Shown in pieces: positions 57,560 through 64,000 of a stretch of 64,000 bases of DNA. The notes under the pieces are model-generated. The model was not told where the DNA came from, did not search any database, and saw only the letters and a program-made list of their open reading frames with translations. A program made the position numbers and the translations under genes. Origin of the DNA: Rhodospirillales bacterium. GTDB taxonomy: Bacteria; Pseudomonadota; Alphaproteobacteria; Acetobacterales; Acetobacteraceae. Numbering within the stretch: position 1 is the stretch's first letter; each line of letters begins with the position of its first letter. Location: positions 1 to 64,000 of the forward strand of contig JANXSM010000060.1 of assembly GCA_025352665.1 (NCBI GenBank), read 5' to 3'.

Positions 57560-57641
57560 GGTTCCGGCTGCGCCGGATGGCCTTCGGCCGGACCAGGGCA
57601 AAGCCCTGGCCGCGCGGAGCGCATCCGGCGCAGCCGGAACC
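57560..57641. terminator. Long inverted repeat with nested hairpin between convergent genes
   Basis: GGTTCCGGCTGCGCCGGATG (57560-57579) is perfectly repeated in inverse at 57622-57641. Inside lies a second hairpin, CCAGGGC AAA GCCCTGG (57593-57609). The structure fills the gap between the small gene and the serine hydrolase gene, which converge here; a bidirectional terminator is likely. Confidence 0.7.
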
Positions 57642-58859
57642 CTAGACCAGCGCCTGATAGGTCATCACGCGCAGCTGCTGGATCAGCGGGTAGGTGCTTG
57701 AGGGCATGAACTGGGTCATGAAGATGACCGCGAGATCTTCGGTGGGATCGATGAAGAACGCTGTGCTGGCAGCGCCTGACCAGTTGTATTCGCCGGCGCT
57801 GCCGACCAGTTGCGCGCGGGCGGGATCCAGGGTCACTGCGAAGCCCAGGCCGAAGCCGCGCCCATGGGCGGGGGTTCCGGTCAATCGGCCGAGACCATCC
57901 GCCATGATGGCTTCACCGACATGGTCGGCCACCATCAGCTCCACCGTTTTGCGGCCGAGCAGGCGCACGTCGCCCAGAGTGCCGCGGCCGAGCATGAGTT
58001 GGCAGAAGCGGAGGTAATCGGCGGCCGTGCTGAGCAGACCGCCGCCCCCGGAGGCGACGCGGCCCGGTGTTGCGAAAGGGCTGTCCTGCGCGTCGTCGAT
58101 CACGCGGAGGCTGCCATCGGCCAGGGCCGTGTAGACCGAGGTGAACCGATCGGCCTGGTCAGGGCGCAGCACGAAGCCGGTGTCGTGCATGCCGAGCGGC
58201 GCGAGAATGCGCTCCTGTATAAAGCTGTCAAAGCTCTGGCCTGAAATCATCGCCACGAGATGGCCGAGCAGATCGGTGGCGACGGAGTAGTTCCAGGCGG
58301 TGCCGGGCTGGCACAGCAGCGGCATGGTCGCGAGCCGTTCCGACACGTCGGCCAGTGAGCGGGCGGTGCCGAACTTGTCCAGTCCCGCCGCGCGGTACAT
58401 CGCATCCACCGGATGCTGGTCCACAAAAGCGTAGGTAAGGCCGGCGGTATGCGTCAGCAGGTCGCGAAATGTGATGTCGCGCCTGGCTGGCACCGTCTCT
58501 GGCCGGGTCGAGGAGCCACCGACATAGACGCGCATGTTGCGATATTCAGGCAAGAATTTCGTGATCGGCTCATCGAGCAGGAAATGGCCTTCCTCATACA
58601 GCATCAGGATCGCCAGGCTGGTGATCGGCTTGGTCATGGAATAGATGCGGAACACGCTGTCGGCGCGCAGCGCCACGTTGCGCTCGATATCGGCGTGGCC
58701 GTGCACCGACAGGAAAGCCACCTCACCGCGTCGGGCCACCAGTGTCAGTGTGCCGGCGAGCTTGCCGTCATCGACCAGACGCCTGCCCCAGGCATCGAGC
58801 CGGCCGAGCCGTTCGGCGGACAGGCCGAGGCTTGCCGGGTCCGTCAATCCCAGGATCAT
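57642..58859 (-). CDS. Serine beta-lactamase-like hydrolase
   Basis: ATG at 58857-58859 overlaps the hydroxylase stop (ATGA); 405 residues. SxxK motif SVFRIYSMTKPITSL (Ser74, Lys77), second motif YSV at 191-193 (TAWNYSVATDLLG), third motif near GSAGEYNWSGAASTAFFID (HxG replaced by SAGEY). These fit class C-like beta-lactamase/esterase or D-aminopeptidase relatives such as esterase EstB, rather than a true penicillinase. No signal peptide, so cytoplasmic. Last gene of a three-gene operon. Confidence 0.88.
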   Translation of the reverse strand: MILGLTDPASLGLSAERLGRLDAWGRRLVDDGKLAGTLTLVARRGEVAFLSVHGHADIERNVALRADSVFRIYSMTKPITSLAILMLYEEGHFLLDEPITKFLPEYRNMRVYVGGSSTRPETVPARRDITFRDLLTHTAGLTYAFVDQHPVDAMYRAAGLDKFGTARSLADVSERLATMPLLCQPGTAWNYSVATDLLGHLVAMISGQSFDSFIQERILAPLGMHDTGFVLRPDQADRFTSVYTALADGSLRVIDDAQDSPFATPGRVASGGGGLLSTAADYLRFCQLMLGRGTLGDVRLLGRKTVELMVADHVGEAIMADGLGRLTGTPAHGRGFGLGFAVTLDPARAQLVGSAGEYNWSGAASTAFFIDPTEDLAVIFMTQFMPSSTYPLIQQLRVMTYQALV

Positions 58860-59788
58860 GGTGCGACCGTTCGCACGAGGCGGCGCAGACCGGCCCATTG
58901 CTGGGCGGCATAGGATCCTGTGGCCATCGCTTCCTCCGCGGTCGGGTCGCCGGTCTGGGCATAGTCGGCCGAGAAGTCGGCAGTGTGGAACAGCATATCC
59001 CACCATGGCAGCACGGCGCCATAGTTCACGCTGCGCACTCCCGCCGCGAGCATGCCGTGATGGGCGCGATGAAACCGCGGCGACACCAGCAGCCGCTCGC
59101 CCAGCCAGCCGAAATTGAGCCGCACATTGGCATGCGACAGGCTCTCGAGTAGTCGCAGCAGCAGCACCAGCAGCGGAAACTGCATCGGCGGCACGCCAAT
59201 CAGCAAAGCCACTGCCATGAACCAGACGAACCCGATCACCTCGTCCAGCAAGTGGTTGCGATCGTCGGACCAGAAGGTCATCTGCCGTTGCGCGTGATGC
59301 AGGGCGTGCAACGCGTACCACCAGTTGAAGATGTGGCTGAGCCGGTGGCGCCAATATTCCGCGAAATCCAGGATGATGGCGTAGATCAGGAAGGTCAGCA
59401 CCGGCTGCCCCAACAGCTGCGGGACCAACCGTTCCAGCGTGGGCGCCACAAGATTATGATCGGCGAGCCAGCCATTCAGCGCGTATTGCACCTGGGTAAA
59501 CACGACGAAGGTCAACAGTGGCAGCAGCCCGACGCGTGCGATCAGCGTGTATACGATGTCGACGCTGACCGCCTTCTGGTCTGGCCAGCGCTCCACCGGG
59601 CGCCACCGCTCCAGCGGCAGGCAGATGGCATAGGCGATGATCACCTGCGCCAGCCCATACACGGCGAACAGCGACCAGCCGAAGCTGATCTCCTCCCAGT
59701 CCATCAGGTCCAGCGCATATAGCAGTGGCAGCACGGCGTGCTGCTGCAGCCAGCCGGCGACGAGATCGAAGGGAAGTGTGACGTTCAC
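58856..59788 (-). CDS. Fatty acid hydroxylase/sterol desaturase-family membrane protein
   Basis: GTG at 59786-59788 overlaps the beta-propeller stop (GTGA). 310 residues, about five membrane helices. The di-iron histidine clusters are complete: HRLSH (148-152), HALHH (161-165), His219 and HRAHH (240-244). The family uses O2 to hydroxylate or desaturate lipids. Membrane substrate unknown. It lies between an exported beta-propeller protein and a beta-lactamase-like hydrolase, possibly a small lipid-modification locus. Confidence 0.88.
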   Translation of the reverse strand: MNVTLPFDLVAGWLQQHAVLPLLYALDLMDWEEISFGWSLFAVYGLAQVIIAYAICLPLERWRPVERWPDQKAVSVDIVYTLIARVGLLPLLTFVVFTQVQYALNGWLADHNLVAPTLERLVPQLLGQPVLTFLIYAIILDFAEYWRHRLSHIFNWWYALHALHHAQRQMTFWSDDRNHLLDEVIGFVWFMAVALLIGVPPMQFPLLVLLLRLLESLSHANVRLNFGWLGERLLVSPRFHRAHHGMLAAGVRSVNYGAVLPWWDMLFHTADFSADYAQTGDPTAEEAMATGSYAAQQWAGLRRLVRTVAP

Positions 59789-60753
59789 GACACGGGCCTT
59801 GCCGGCAGACCCAGGAAAATACCGTGCGGCGAGCGGCCGACGGCGATGAGCTCCAGCTTGCCCGTGCGCGGATCGAGCACGCCAACCTGGCGGGCGAAGC
59901 GCAGCGTGAACCAGATCCGTCCGTCCGGTGCGAAAACCAGGTCGTCTGGCCCGCCCGGGATCGGATAGGTGTGGATGGGTGCGAGGCTTGTCGCATCCAG
60001 CGTCACGGTCGAACTGTCGACGCGGTTGTTGACGTAGATGAGCTTGCCATCCGGCGAGCGGAACAGCTGGTGCGCGCCGCGGCCGGTGCGGACGCGCCGC
60101 TCGACGGCTCCGTTGGCCGGGTTCACCACGGCCACGTTGTCCTCGCCCATGATGGCTACCAGCACACGACCGTTCTGATACATCACGCCCGCCGGTGCCT
60201 TGCCGACGATGACGTCCCACTTCACCGTCATGGCCCGCAGGTCGAGTGCCACCAGCTTGCCAGTGCCCTGCAGACTGACGAAGGCGGTGCCGCTGTCTGG
60301 CGTGAAGTCGATATGGCTGGGCATGGATTGCAGCGGAAACCGATGCAGCAGCCGATAGGTGCCGGCCTCGTAGACATCCACCTGTGCGCGGGCCAGGCCA
60401 GTGACGACCAGCATCCTGCCGTCTGGCGAGAAGCCAAGCTGATACGGGTCGGCCATGGTGATGCGCTTGCGGATCGCGAAGCTGGAGGGGTCGAGGAACA
60501 GCAGTTCGTTGGCCGCCGTGTCGCCGAGCAGAAGATCCTTGCCGTCCGGCGTCAGCATCACGTGGTGGGGCTCGCGCAGCACCGGGATCCGGCCGGTCTC
60601 GGTCTGGCTGGCAAGACCGATCACACTGAGCGAGGCCTCACCGGAATTGACCACGAGAACCGAACGATCCGCCGCCTCGGCCCCGGTCAGCGGTGCCGCG
60701 AGAAGCCAGGAAAAACACAGGCCGAGGAGGATCTTGGGCATGGAACTTCTCAT
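59785..60753 (-). CDS. Exported YVTN-type beta-propeller protein
   Basis: 322 residues from the ATG at 60751-60753 (AAGG a few bases upstream); a start four codons later is possible. Sec signal (MPKILLGLCFSWLLAAPLTG). Repeats such as HHVMLTPDGKDLLLGDTAAN, QLGFSPDGRMLVVTGLARAQ and HQLFRSPDGKLIYVNNRVDS show the PDG..L.V.. pattern, six to seven blades. Periplasmic; partner unknown. First gene of the operon with the hydroxylase and hydrolase genes. Confidence 0.82.
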   Translation of the reverse strand: MRSSMPKILLGLCFSWLLAAPLTGAEAADRSVLVVNSGEASLSVIGLASQTETGRIPVLREPHHVMLTPDGKDLLLGDTAANELLFLDPSSFAIRKRITMADPYQLGFSPDGRMLVVTGLARAQVDVYEAGTYRLLHRFPLQSMPSHIDFTPDSGTAFVSLQGTGKLVALDLRAMTVKWDVIVGKAPAGVMYQNGRVLVAIMGEDNVAVVNPANGAVERRVRTGRGAHQLFRSPDGKLIYVNNRVDSSTVTLDATSLAPIHTYPIPGGPDDLVFAPDGRIWFTLRFARQVGVLDPRTGKLELIAVGRSPHGIFLGLPARPVS

Positions 60754-60820
60754 AGCACCTTGGCCCCCTGCGCTGCGAGCGTGCGGCGCAGCATGGGTCA
60801 TGAAGATCGCGTAACCCCGA

Positions 60821-61852
60821 TCAGCGCAAAATGATCACATCCACCAGGGCGGTGGTTCCTGTCGCAGTGCTCGACTGCGCCACAAGCTTGCCCTGGCCTT
60901 TGCTGCCGAGCGAGGCCAGCACGGCCGCGGCCCGGCCTGTCGCCATGTTGCTGTCCGCGGGATCGACCGCCTTGACCCGCACGCCGCTTGGGTGGATGGC
61001 GCCGATCAGCTCGGCCAGCTGGGACATCCGCCCGTCGCTCGTCTCGGCCAGAGCGGCGCCGACGAACAGGGCGGCCGGCAGGCTCACCTGTGTGCCGTCG
61101 GCCAGCACCTCCCCCTGCAATGCCGCCATCAGCTGCACCACGCGGGTGATGCCGGCCGGCGGTGCGAGCGGCACCGCGCCCTGACCGATCTGCGAGTCTG
61201 CTTCGACCAGGCTGTCCTGGCCGAGCACGGTCACGCTCGGCGGCGCCCCGGCCGCCTTGAGACGATAGGTGACGACGCTGCTGTTGCCTTCGATGCGAAC
61301 CGGGGCCGCCGCCGCCAGTTCCGCGTCGACCAGATTGCCGTAGCCGCGCACCGTCAAGGACTGGCAGCCGCCGCGCAGCCGGTAGCGGGACATGTTGGCA
61401 TCCAAGGCCACCGGCCGGCCCGTGCAATCGAGCTCGATGCTTTGGTCGTCGCCCGTTAGTTTCGCGCTGTCGGACGCCGGTGCCGCACCCGCGGCTGCCG
61501 AGATGATCGTGTGATTGCCGGCCACGCGCAATTTCGTGGCGCGGCCTGCCACCACGTGCACCTGGTTGCCGCTGCCCTCTATGTCGATCGCGGCCTCGGG
61601 GACGAGCGACAGACTCACCCGGTTGCTCTCGCCACGCAAAGTGAGCGACTTGCAGATACCGGTGAAGGTCACGTTGTTGCGATTGCCGCTGACCGAGGCG
61701 GGCGCTTCCGCACAGGGCTGCGTGATGGTCTGCCCCTCCGCCTGAACCACGGGACCCGCGGCCGACTTGGCTTCGGCGGCAGCCGGCGTCGCGGCCCACA
61801 CGAAAGCGGGCATACCGGCCACCAGGGCCACTCCCAGCATCATGAACCGCAT
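60821..61852 (-). CDS. Exported DUF3060/OmpA-like protein
   Basis: 343 residues. Signal peptide (MRFMMLGVALVAGMPAFVWA). Residues about 35-200 carry DUF3060-type repeats: CAEAPASVSGNRNNVTFTGI C, LTLRGESNRVSLSLVPEAAI, IEGSGNQVHVVAG and GNHTIISAAAG (GSxNxV spaced by 20-25 residues, with C pairs), a right-handed beta-helix-like pattern. The C-terminal 110 residues (SLPAALFVGAALAETSDGRM, SNMATGRAAAVLASL, VDVIIL) resemble an OmpA-type peptidoglycan-binding domain, although the key Asp/Arg positions need checking. Probably cell-envelope associated. Divergent from the receiver-domain gene. Confidence 0.72.
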   Translation of the reverse strand: MRFMMLGVALVAGMPAFVWAATPAAAEAKSAAGPVVQAEGQTITQPCAEAPASVSGNRNNVTFTGICKSLTLRGESNRVSLSLVPEAAIDIEGSGNQVHVVAGRATKLRVAGNHTIISAAAGAAPASDSAKLTGDDQSIELDCTGRPVALDANMSRYRLRGGCQSLTVRGYGNLVDAELAAAAPVRIEGNSSVVTYRLKAAGAPPSVTVLGQDSLVEADSQIGQGAVPLAPPAGITRVVQLMAALQGEVLADGTQVSLPAALFVGAALAETSDGRMSQLAELIGAIHPSGVRVKAVDPADSNMATGRAAAVLASLGSKGQGKLVAQSSTATGTTALVDVIILR

Positions 61853-61918
61853 CGAGGCTCCTTTTCAGTTCCACACGCAACCGTGGTTTGTCGCGATCGA
61901 TTCGTTTCGATACATCCC

Positions 61919-62287
61919 GTGACCGTGAAAAACAGTATCAGAATACTGATCGTGGATGATCAGGAATTGGTGCGGGTCCTGCTCAGCCAGGCCATGCAGG
62001 ACGAAGGGTTCCGCGTTGCCAGCGCCGCCAATGGCGAGGAGGCGCTGCTGCTGTTGGGCCGCGAAACCTTCGATGTCGTGATGACCGACCTCCAGCTCGC
62101 GGGCCCGCTCGACGGCCAGGGGTTCGCCGCCGCCGTCAGGCTGCAGGCGCCGGGTGTGCCCATCATCTTCACCAGCGGCTGGCCCGAATGGCAGCACCCG
62201 GACGGCAACCGGTTCGAGACCTACATCGCCAAACCCTACCGCGCCGCCCAGGTTTGTGCCGCAGCGCGCCGACTGGCCAGCGCTTAA
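61919..62287 (+). CDS. Stand-alone response-regulator receiver domain
   Basis: GTG at 61919 (a second at 61925) gives 122 residues: ILIVDDQELVRVLLSQAMQD (Asp13-14), phosphoacceptor Asp57 in FDVVMTDLQLAG, conserved Thr/Ser in IIFTSGWPE, and Lys105 in TYIAKPYRA. No output domain. The SGWPEWQHP region is unusual. Single-domain receivers often serve phosphorelays or diffuse to a distant target. Its partner kinase is not in the window except possibly the PAS kinase at 19 kb. Confidence 0.85.
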   Translation: MTVKNSIRILIVDDQELVRVLLSQAMQDEGFRVASAANGEEALLLLGRETFDVVMTDLQLAGPLDGQGFAAAVRLQAPGVPIIFTSGWPEWQHPDGNRFETYIAKPYRAAQVCAAARRLASA

Positions 62288-62289
62288 CC

Positions 62290-64000
62290 TCAACAATTCG
62301 GCCGTCCCGGTGGGCAGGCGGGCCGCGACGCCGCGGGATGCGGCGGCGGCGGGGCCGGGCGCGGCTCGGGCCGGGCGATCTGCGGTGGCGGTGCTGGGCG
62401 CGGCTCCGGCCGGGCGACCTGCGGTGGTGGCGCCGGACGTGGAGCCGGGGGCGCAGGTTGGGCAATCTGTGGCGGAGGCGCCGGGCGAGGCTCGGGCCGG
62501 ACGATCTGCGGTGGTGGCGCCGGACGTGGAGCCGGGGGCGCGGGTTGGGCGATCTGTGGCGGAGGCGCCGGGCGAGGCTCGGGGCGGACCGCCTGCGGCG
62601 GCTCGGGCCGCACCGCCAGTGGCGGCGTGGGCCGGAGTGCCGGTGCCTCGATCCGCGGTGCGGCGGGCGGCGGGGGACGTGGCGCCTGGATCGGCGGCGC
62701 GGCTCTCGAAGCATCAGCGGGGCGGGGTGTCTCGGCAGCACGGGGCGCCTCAGCCGGGCGCGGAACCTCCCCGGGTCGCGGGGCCGCCGCACCGGGTACC
62801 ACTGGCTGCGGCGGCCTCGGCGCTTCCTGCGTCACAGGTGCGCGAGCCGGAGCACCGGGGGGGGGAGCGCCGGCAGGAGCGGCCCCAGGAGCGCCGGCAG
62901 GGGTGCCAGGACGCGGCTGGCCGCTGCGCGGCACGAAGGCGGGCCCTGGTGCCGTTGAGCCTGGCGGTGCTGTAAATCCTTGGGTGCGCGCGCCCGGCAA
63001 TGCCAGCGGCGGCAAGCCGCCCACGGCCGGGCGCCCGCCCGGCGGGCCAAACCCGGCTCCTGGCTGCGGCCGGGAACCCTGCTGCGGGCCGGGCTGGCCG
63101 CCGGGGGCTGCCCCGGGCTGAAAGCCCGTGGTGGGTGTGCCGGGCTGAAAGCCCGTGGCGGGTGGGCCGGCGCGGCCTGGCAAGGCAGCCGGTGTGACCC
63201 CGCCGGGACGACCACCTGGTAGCGGCGGCGGGGCACCGGGCCGTCGCGCCGACAGATCCGGTCCCGGCGCGTTCGGCTGTGGCAAGGCAGCGCCCGCACC
63301 GGCTGCCGGGGCCAGGTTCAACGAACGCGCCACCGCCGGCGTTATCCCACGGGTGGCAAGCGTCGGCTGCACCGGTGGGCGGTCGAGCGGCCGGGCTGAC
63401 GCGAACTGCGCCTGTGGCACCGGCCTCGCGAAACGGGCCACGTCCTGCGACTGCGTCATCGCCGATGCCGGCGCCATTGTGGCGCCGCGCTGGTTGACGA
63501 AGCGTTGGTTGTTGTTGATCTCGTTGATATTCGTCACGTTGGTGACGTTGGTGATGTTGACATTGCGGATATAGGTGTTCGACACGCGATACGGCGGCCG
63601 ATACGCCTCGCGCGGGCCCAGCGGCACCCAGCCCACCGAGGCGCCGATCCCCACGCCCAGGCCAACACCGACGGCAAGCCCCACAAAACTTACCAGCGCC
63701 GGCGCATAGATCGGCTGATAGTCGGGCTCGGCCCGCGGGCCCACCGGGGTCCAGGCCCAACGATCGTCGATCTCCACCCAGCGGCCGTAGTGAAACGGTG
63801 CGAAACCCCAGGGCGCGTCATCCACCCAGGTCCACCCCCAGGGCGAGACATAGCTCCAGCGGCCATGGCGATACGGCACCCAGTCGGGCTCGACCGGCGG
63901 ATACCAGACGCGCCCGTAGTCGGGCGCGTTCACCCAACTGCCGGTCTCCTCGACAGCCTCGTACCCGGTCATCTGCTCCACCACCGGCGGCGGTGCACCG
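62290..64000 (-). CDS. DUF6600-type protein with proline-rich repeats (runs off the window)
   Basis: The frame is open beyond 64000, so the N-terminus is missing. Visible part about 570 residues. The left half has WVNAPDYGRVWYPPVEPDWV, YRHGRWSYVSPWGWTWVDDA, PWGFAPFHYGRWVEIDDRWA and WTPVGPRAEPDYQPIYAPAL, the W/Y-rich repeats of the DUF6600 family, then a membrane-like GLAVGVGLGVGIGASVGWV. The right half is Pro/Ala/Gly-rich and ends with near-identical repeats of QIARPEPRPAPPP. Probably envelope-associated; the tail may be disordered. It converges with the receiver gene with two bases between stops. Confidence 0.75.
   Translation of the reverse strand, partial: GAPPPVVEQMTGYEAVEETGSWVNAPDYGRVWYPPVEPDWVPYRHGRWSYVSPWGWTWVDDAPWGFAPFHYGRWVEIDDRWAWTPVGPRAEPDYQPIYAPALVSFVGLAVGVGLGVGIGASVGWVPLGPREAYRPPYRVSNTYIRNVNITNVTNVTNINEINNNQRFVNQRGATMAPASAMTQSQDVARFARPVPQAQFASARPLDRPPVQPTLATRGITPAVARSLNLAPAAGAGAALPQPNAPGPDLSARRPGAPPPLPGGRPGGVTPAALPGRAGPPATGFQPGTPTTGFQPGAAPGGQPGPQQGSRPQPGAGFGPPGGRPAVGGLPPLALPGARTQGFTAPPGSTAPGPAFVPRSGQPRPGTPAGAPGAAPAGAPPPGAPARAPVTQEAPRPPQPVVPGAAAPRPGEVPRPAEAPRAAETPRPADASRAAPPIQAPRPPPPAAPRIEAPALRPTPPLAVRPEPPQAVRPEPRPAPPPQIAQPAPPAPRPAPPPQIVRPEPRPAPPPQIAQPAPPAPRPAPPPQVARPEPRPAPPPQIARPEPRPAPPPPHPAASRPACPPGRPNC

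Noticed and set aside
62340-62640. Regularly spaced repeats resembling a CRISPR array
   Set aside because: Repeats are adjoining codon-phase units for a proline-rich protein tail with no variable spacers.

Overview
The window is chromosomal DNA of a high-GC alphaproteobacterium, most likely in or near the Acetobacteraceae/Rhodospirillales. I infer this from gene order rather than from any marker RNA: a riboflavin block (ribD-ribE-ribB-type-ribH) runs into nusB and thiL, nrdR-glyA-rpiB lie directly upstream of it, and the succinate dehydrogenase assembly factor SdhE overlaps mfd with recG nearby. GTG starts and 4-base ATGA/GTGA overlaps are common. I found no rRNA, no complete tRNA and no CRISPR array.

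Positions 1-8.0 kb are the accessory end. They hold the edge of an insertion sequence abutting a secreted alpha/beta hydrolase gene, a toprim/primase-like relic joined to an IS630 transposase fragment, an orphan ParB-methyltransferase with a DUF5681 stub, a 760-base gap with palindromes, a beta-propeller protein and a relic of a TctC-type binding protein. From 8.2 to 14 kb come a cyclophilin, an acetamidase/formamidase-family protein, a Tat-exported M28-like protein, a TTC38-type TPR protein and OHCU decarboxylase (UraD).

From 14 to 22 kb, mfd-sdhE and recG flank a two-gene insertion. It encodes an RsbQ-type hydrolase with the RsbQ catalytic triad at matching positions, overlapping a PAS histidine kinase whose PAS domain resembles that of Bacillus RsbP. 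The kinase reading frame is cut by one in-frame TAG in the linker. This is the most unusual system in the window. From 22 to 31 kb lie a Gld-type ABC exporter operon ending in a Nudix gene, a thioredoxin/CcdA pair, a SYLF lipoprotein, and an ABC exporter with a histidine phosphatase.

From 31 to 36 kb, two overlapping degenerate EAL-domain genes diverge from an HldE-like protein whose nucleotidyltransferase half has lost its HxGH motif. From 36 to 41 kb come an SsuABC/TauABC-type importer operon with a glycerophosphodiesterase and a glycine-zipper lipoprotein, and a divergent aspartate racemase-family gene. From 41 to 46.5 kb lie an XRE regulator and a tight operon: AlaX, SseA, MetC, HisI and a CobW-type metal GTPase. 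The ten-gene operon rpiB-glyA-nrdR-ribD-ribE-ribB-ribH-nusB-thiL-MFS fills 47.8-56 kb, with hemB divergent. The right end holds a serine hydrolase/fatty acid hydroxylase/beta-propeller operon, a DUF3060-OmpA-like protein, a lone receiver-domain protein and a DUF6600 protein that runs off the window.

Across the window, convergent gene pairs tend to be separated by palindromes. Two REP-like repeat families, two tandem duplications that include a gene's stop codon, and two long inverted repeats occupy such gaps.
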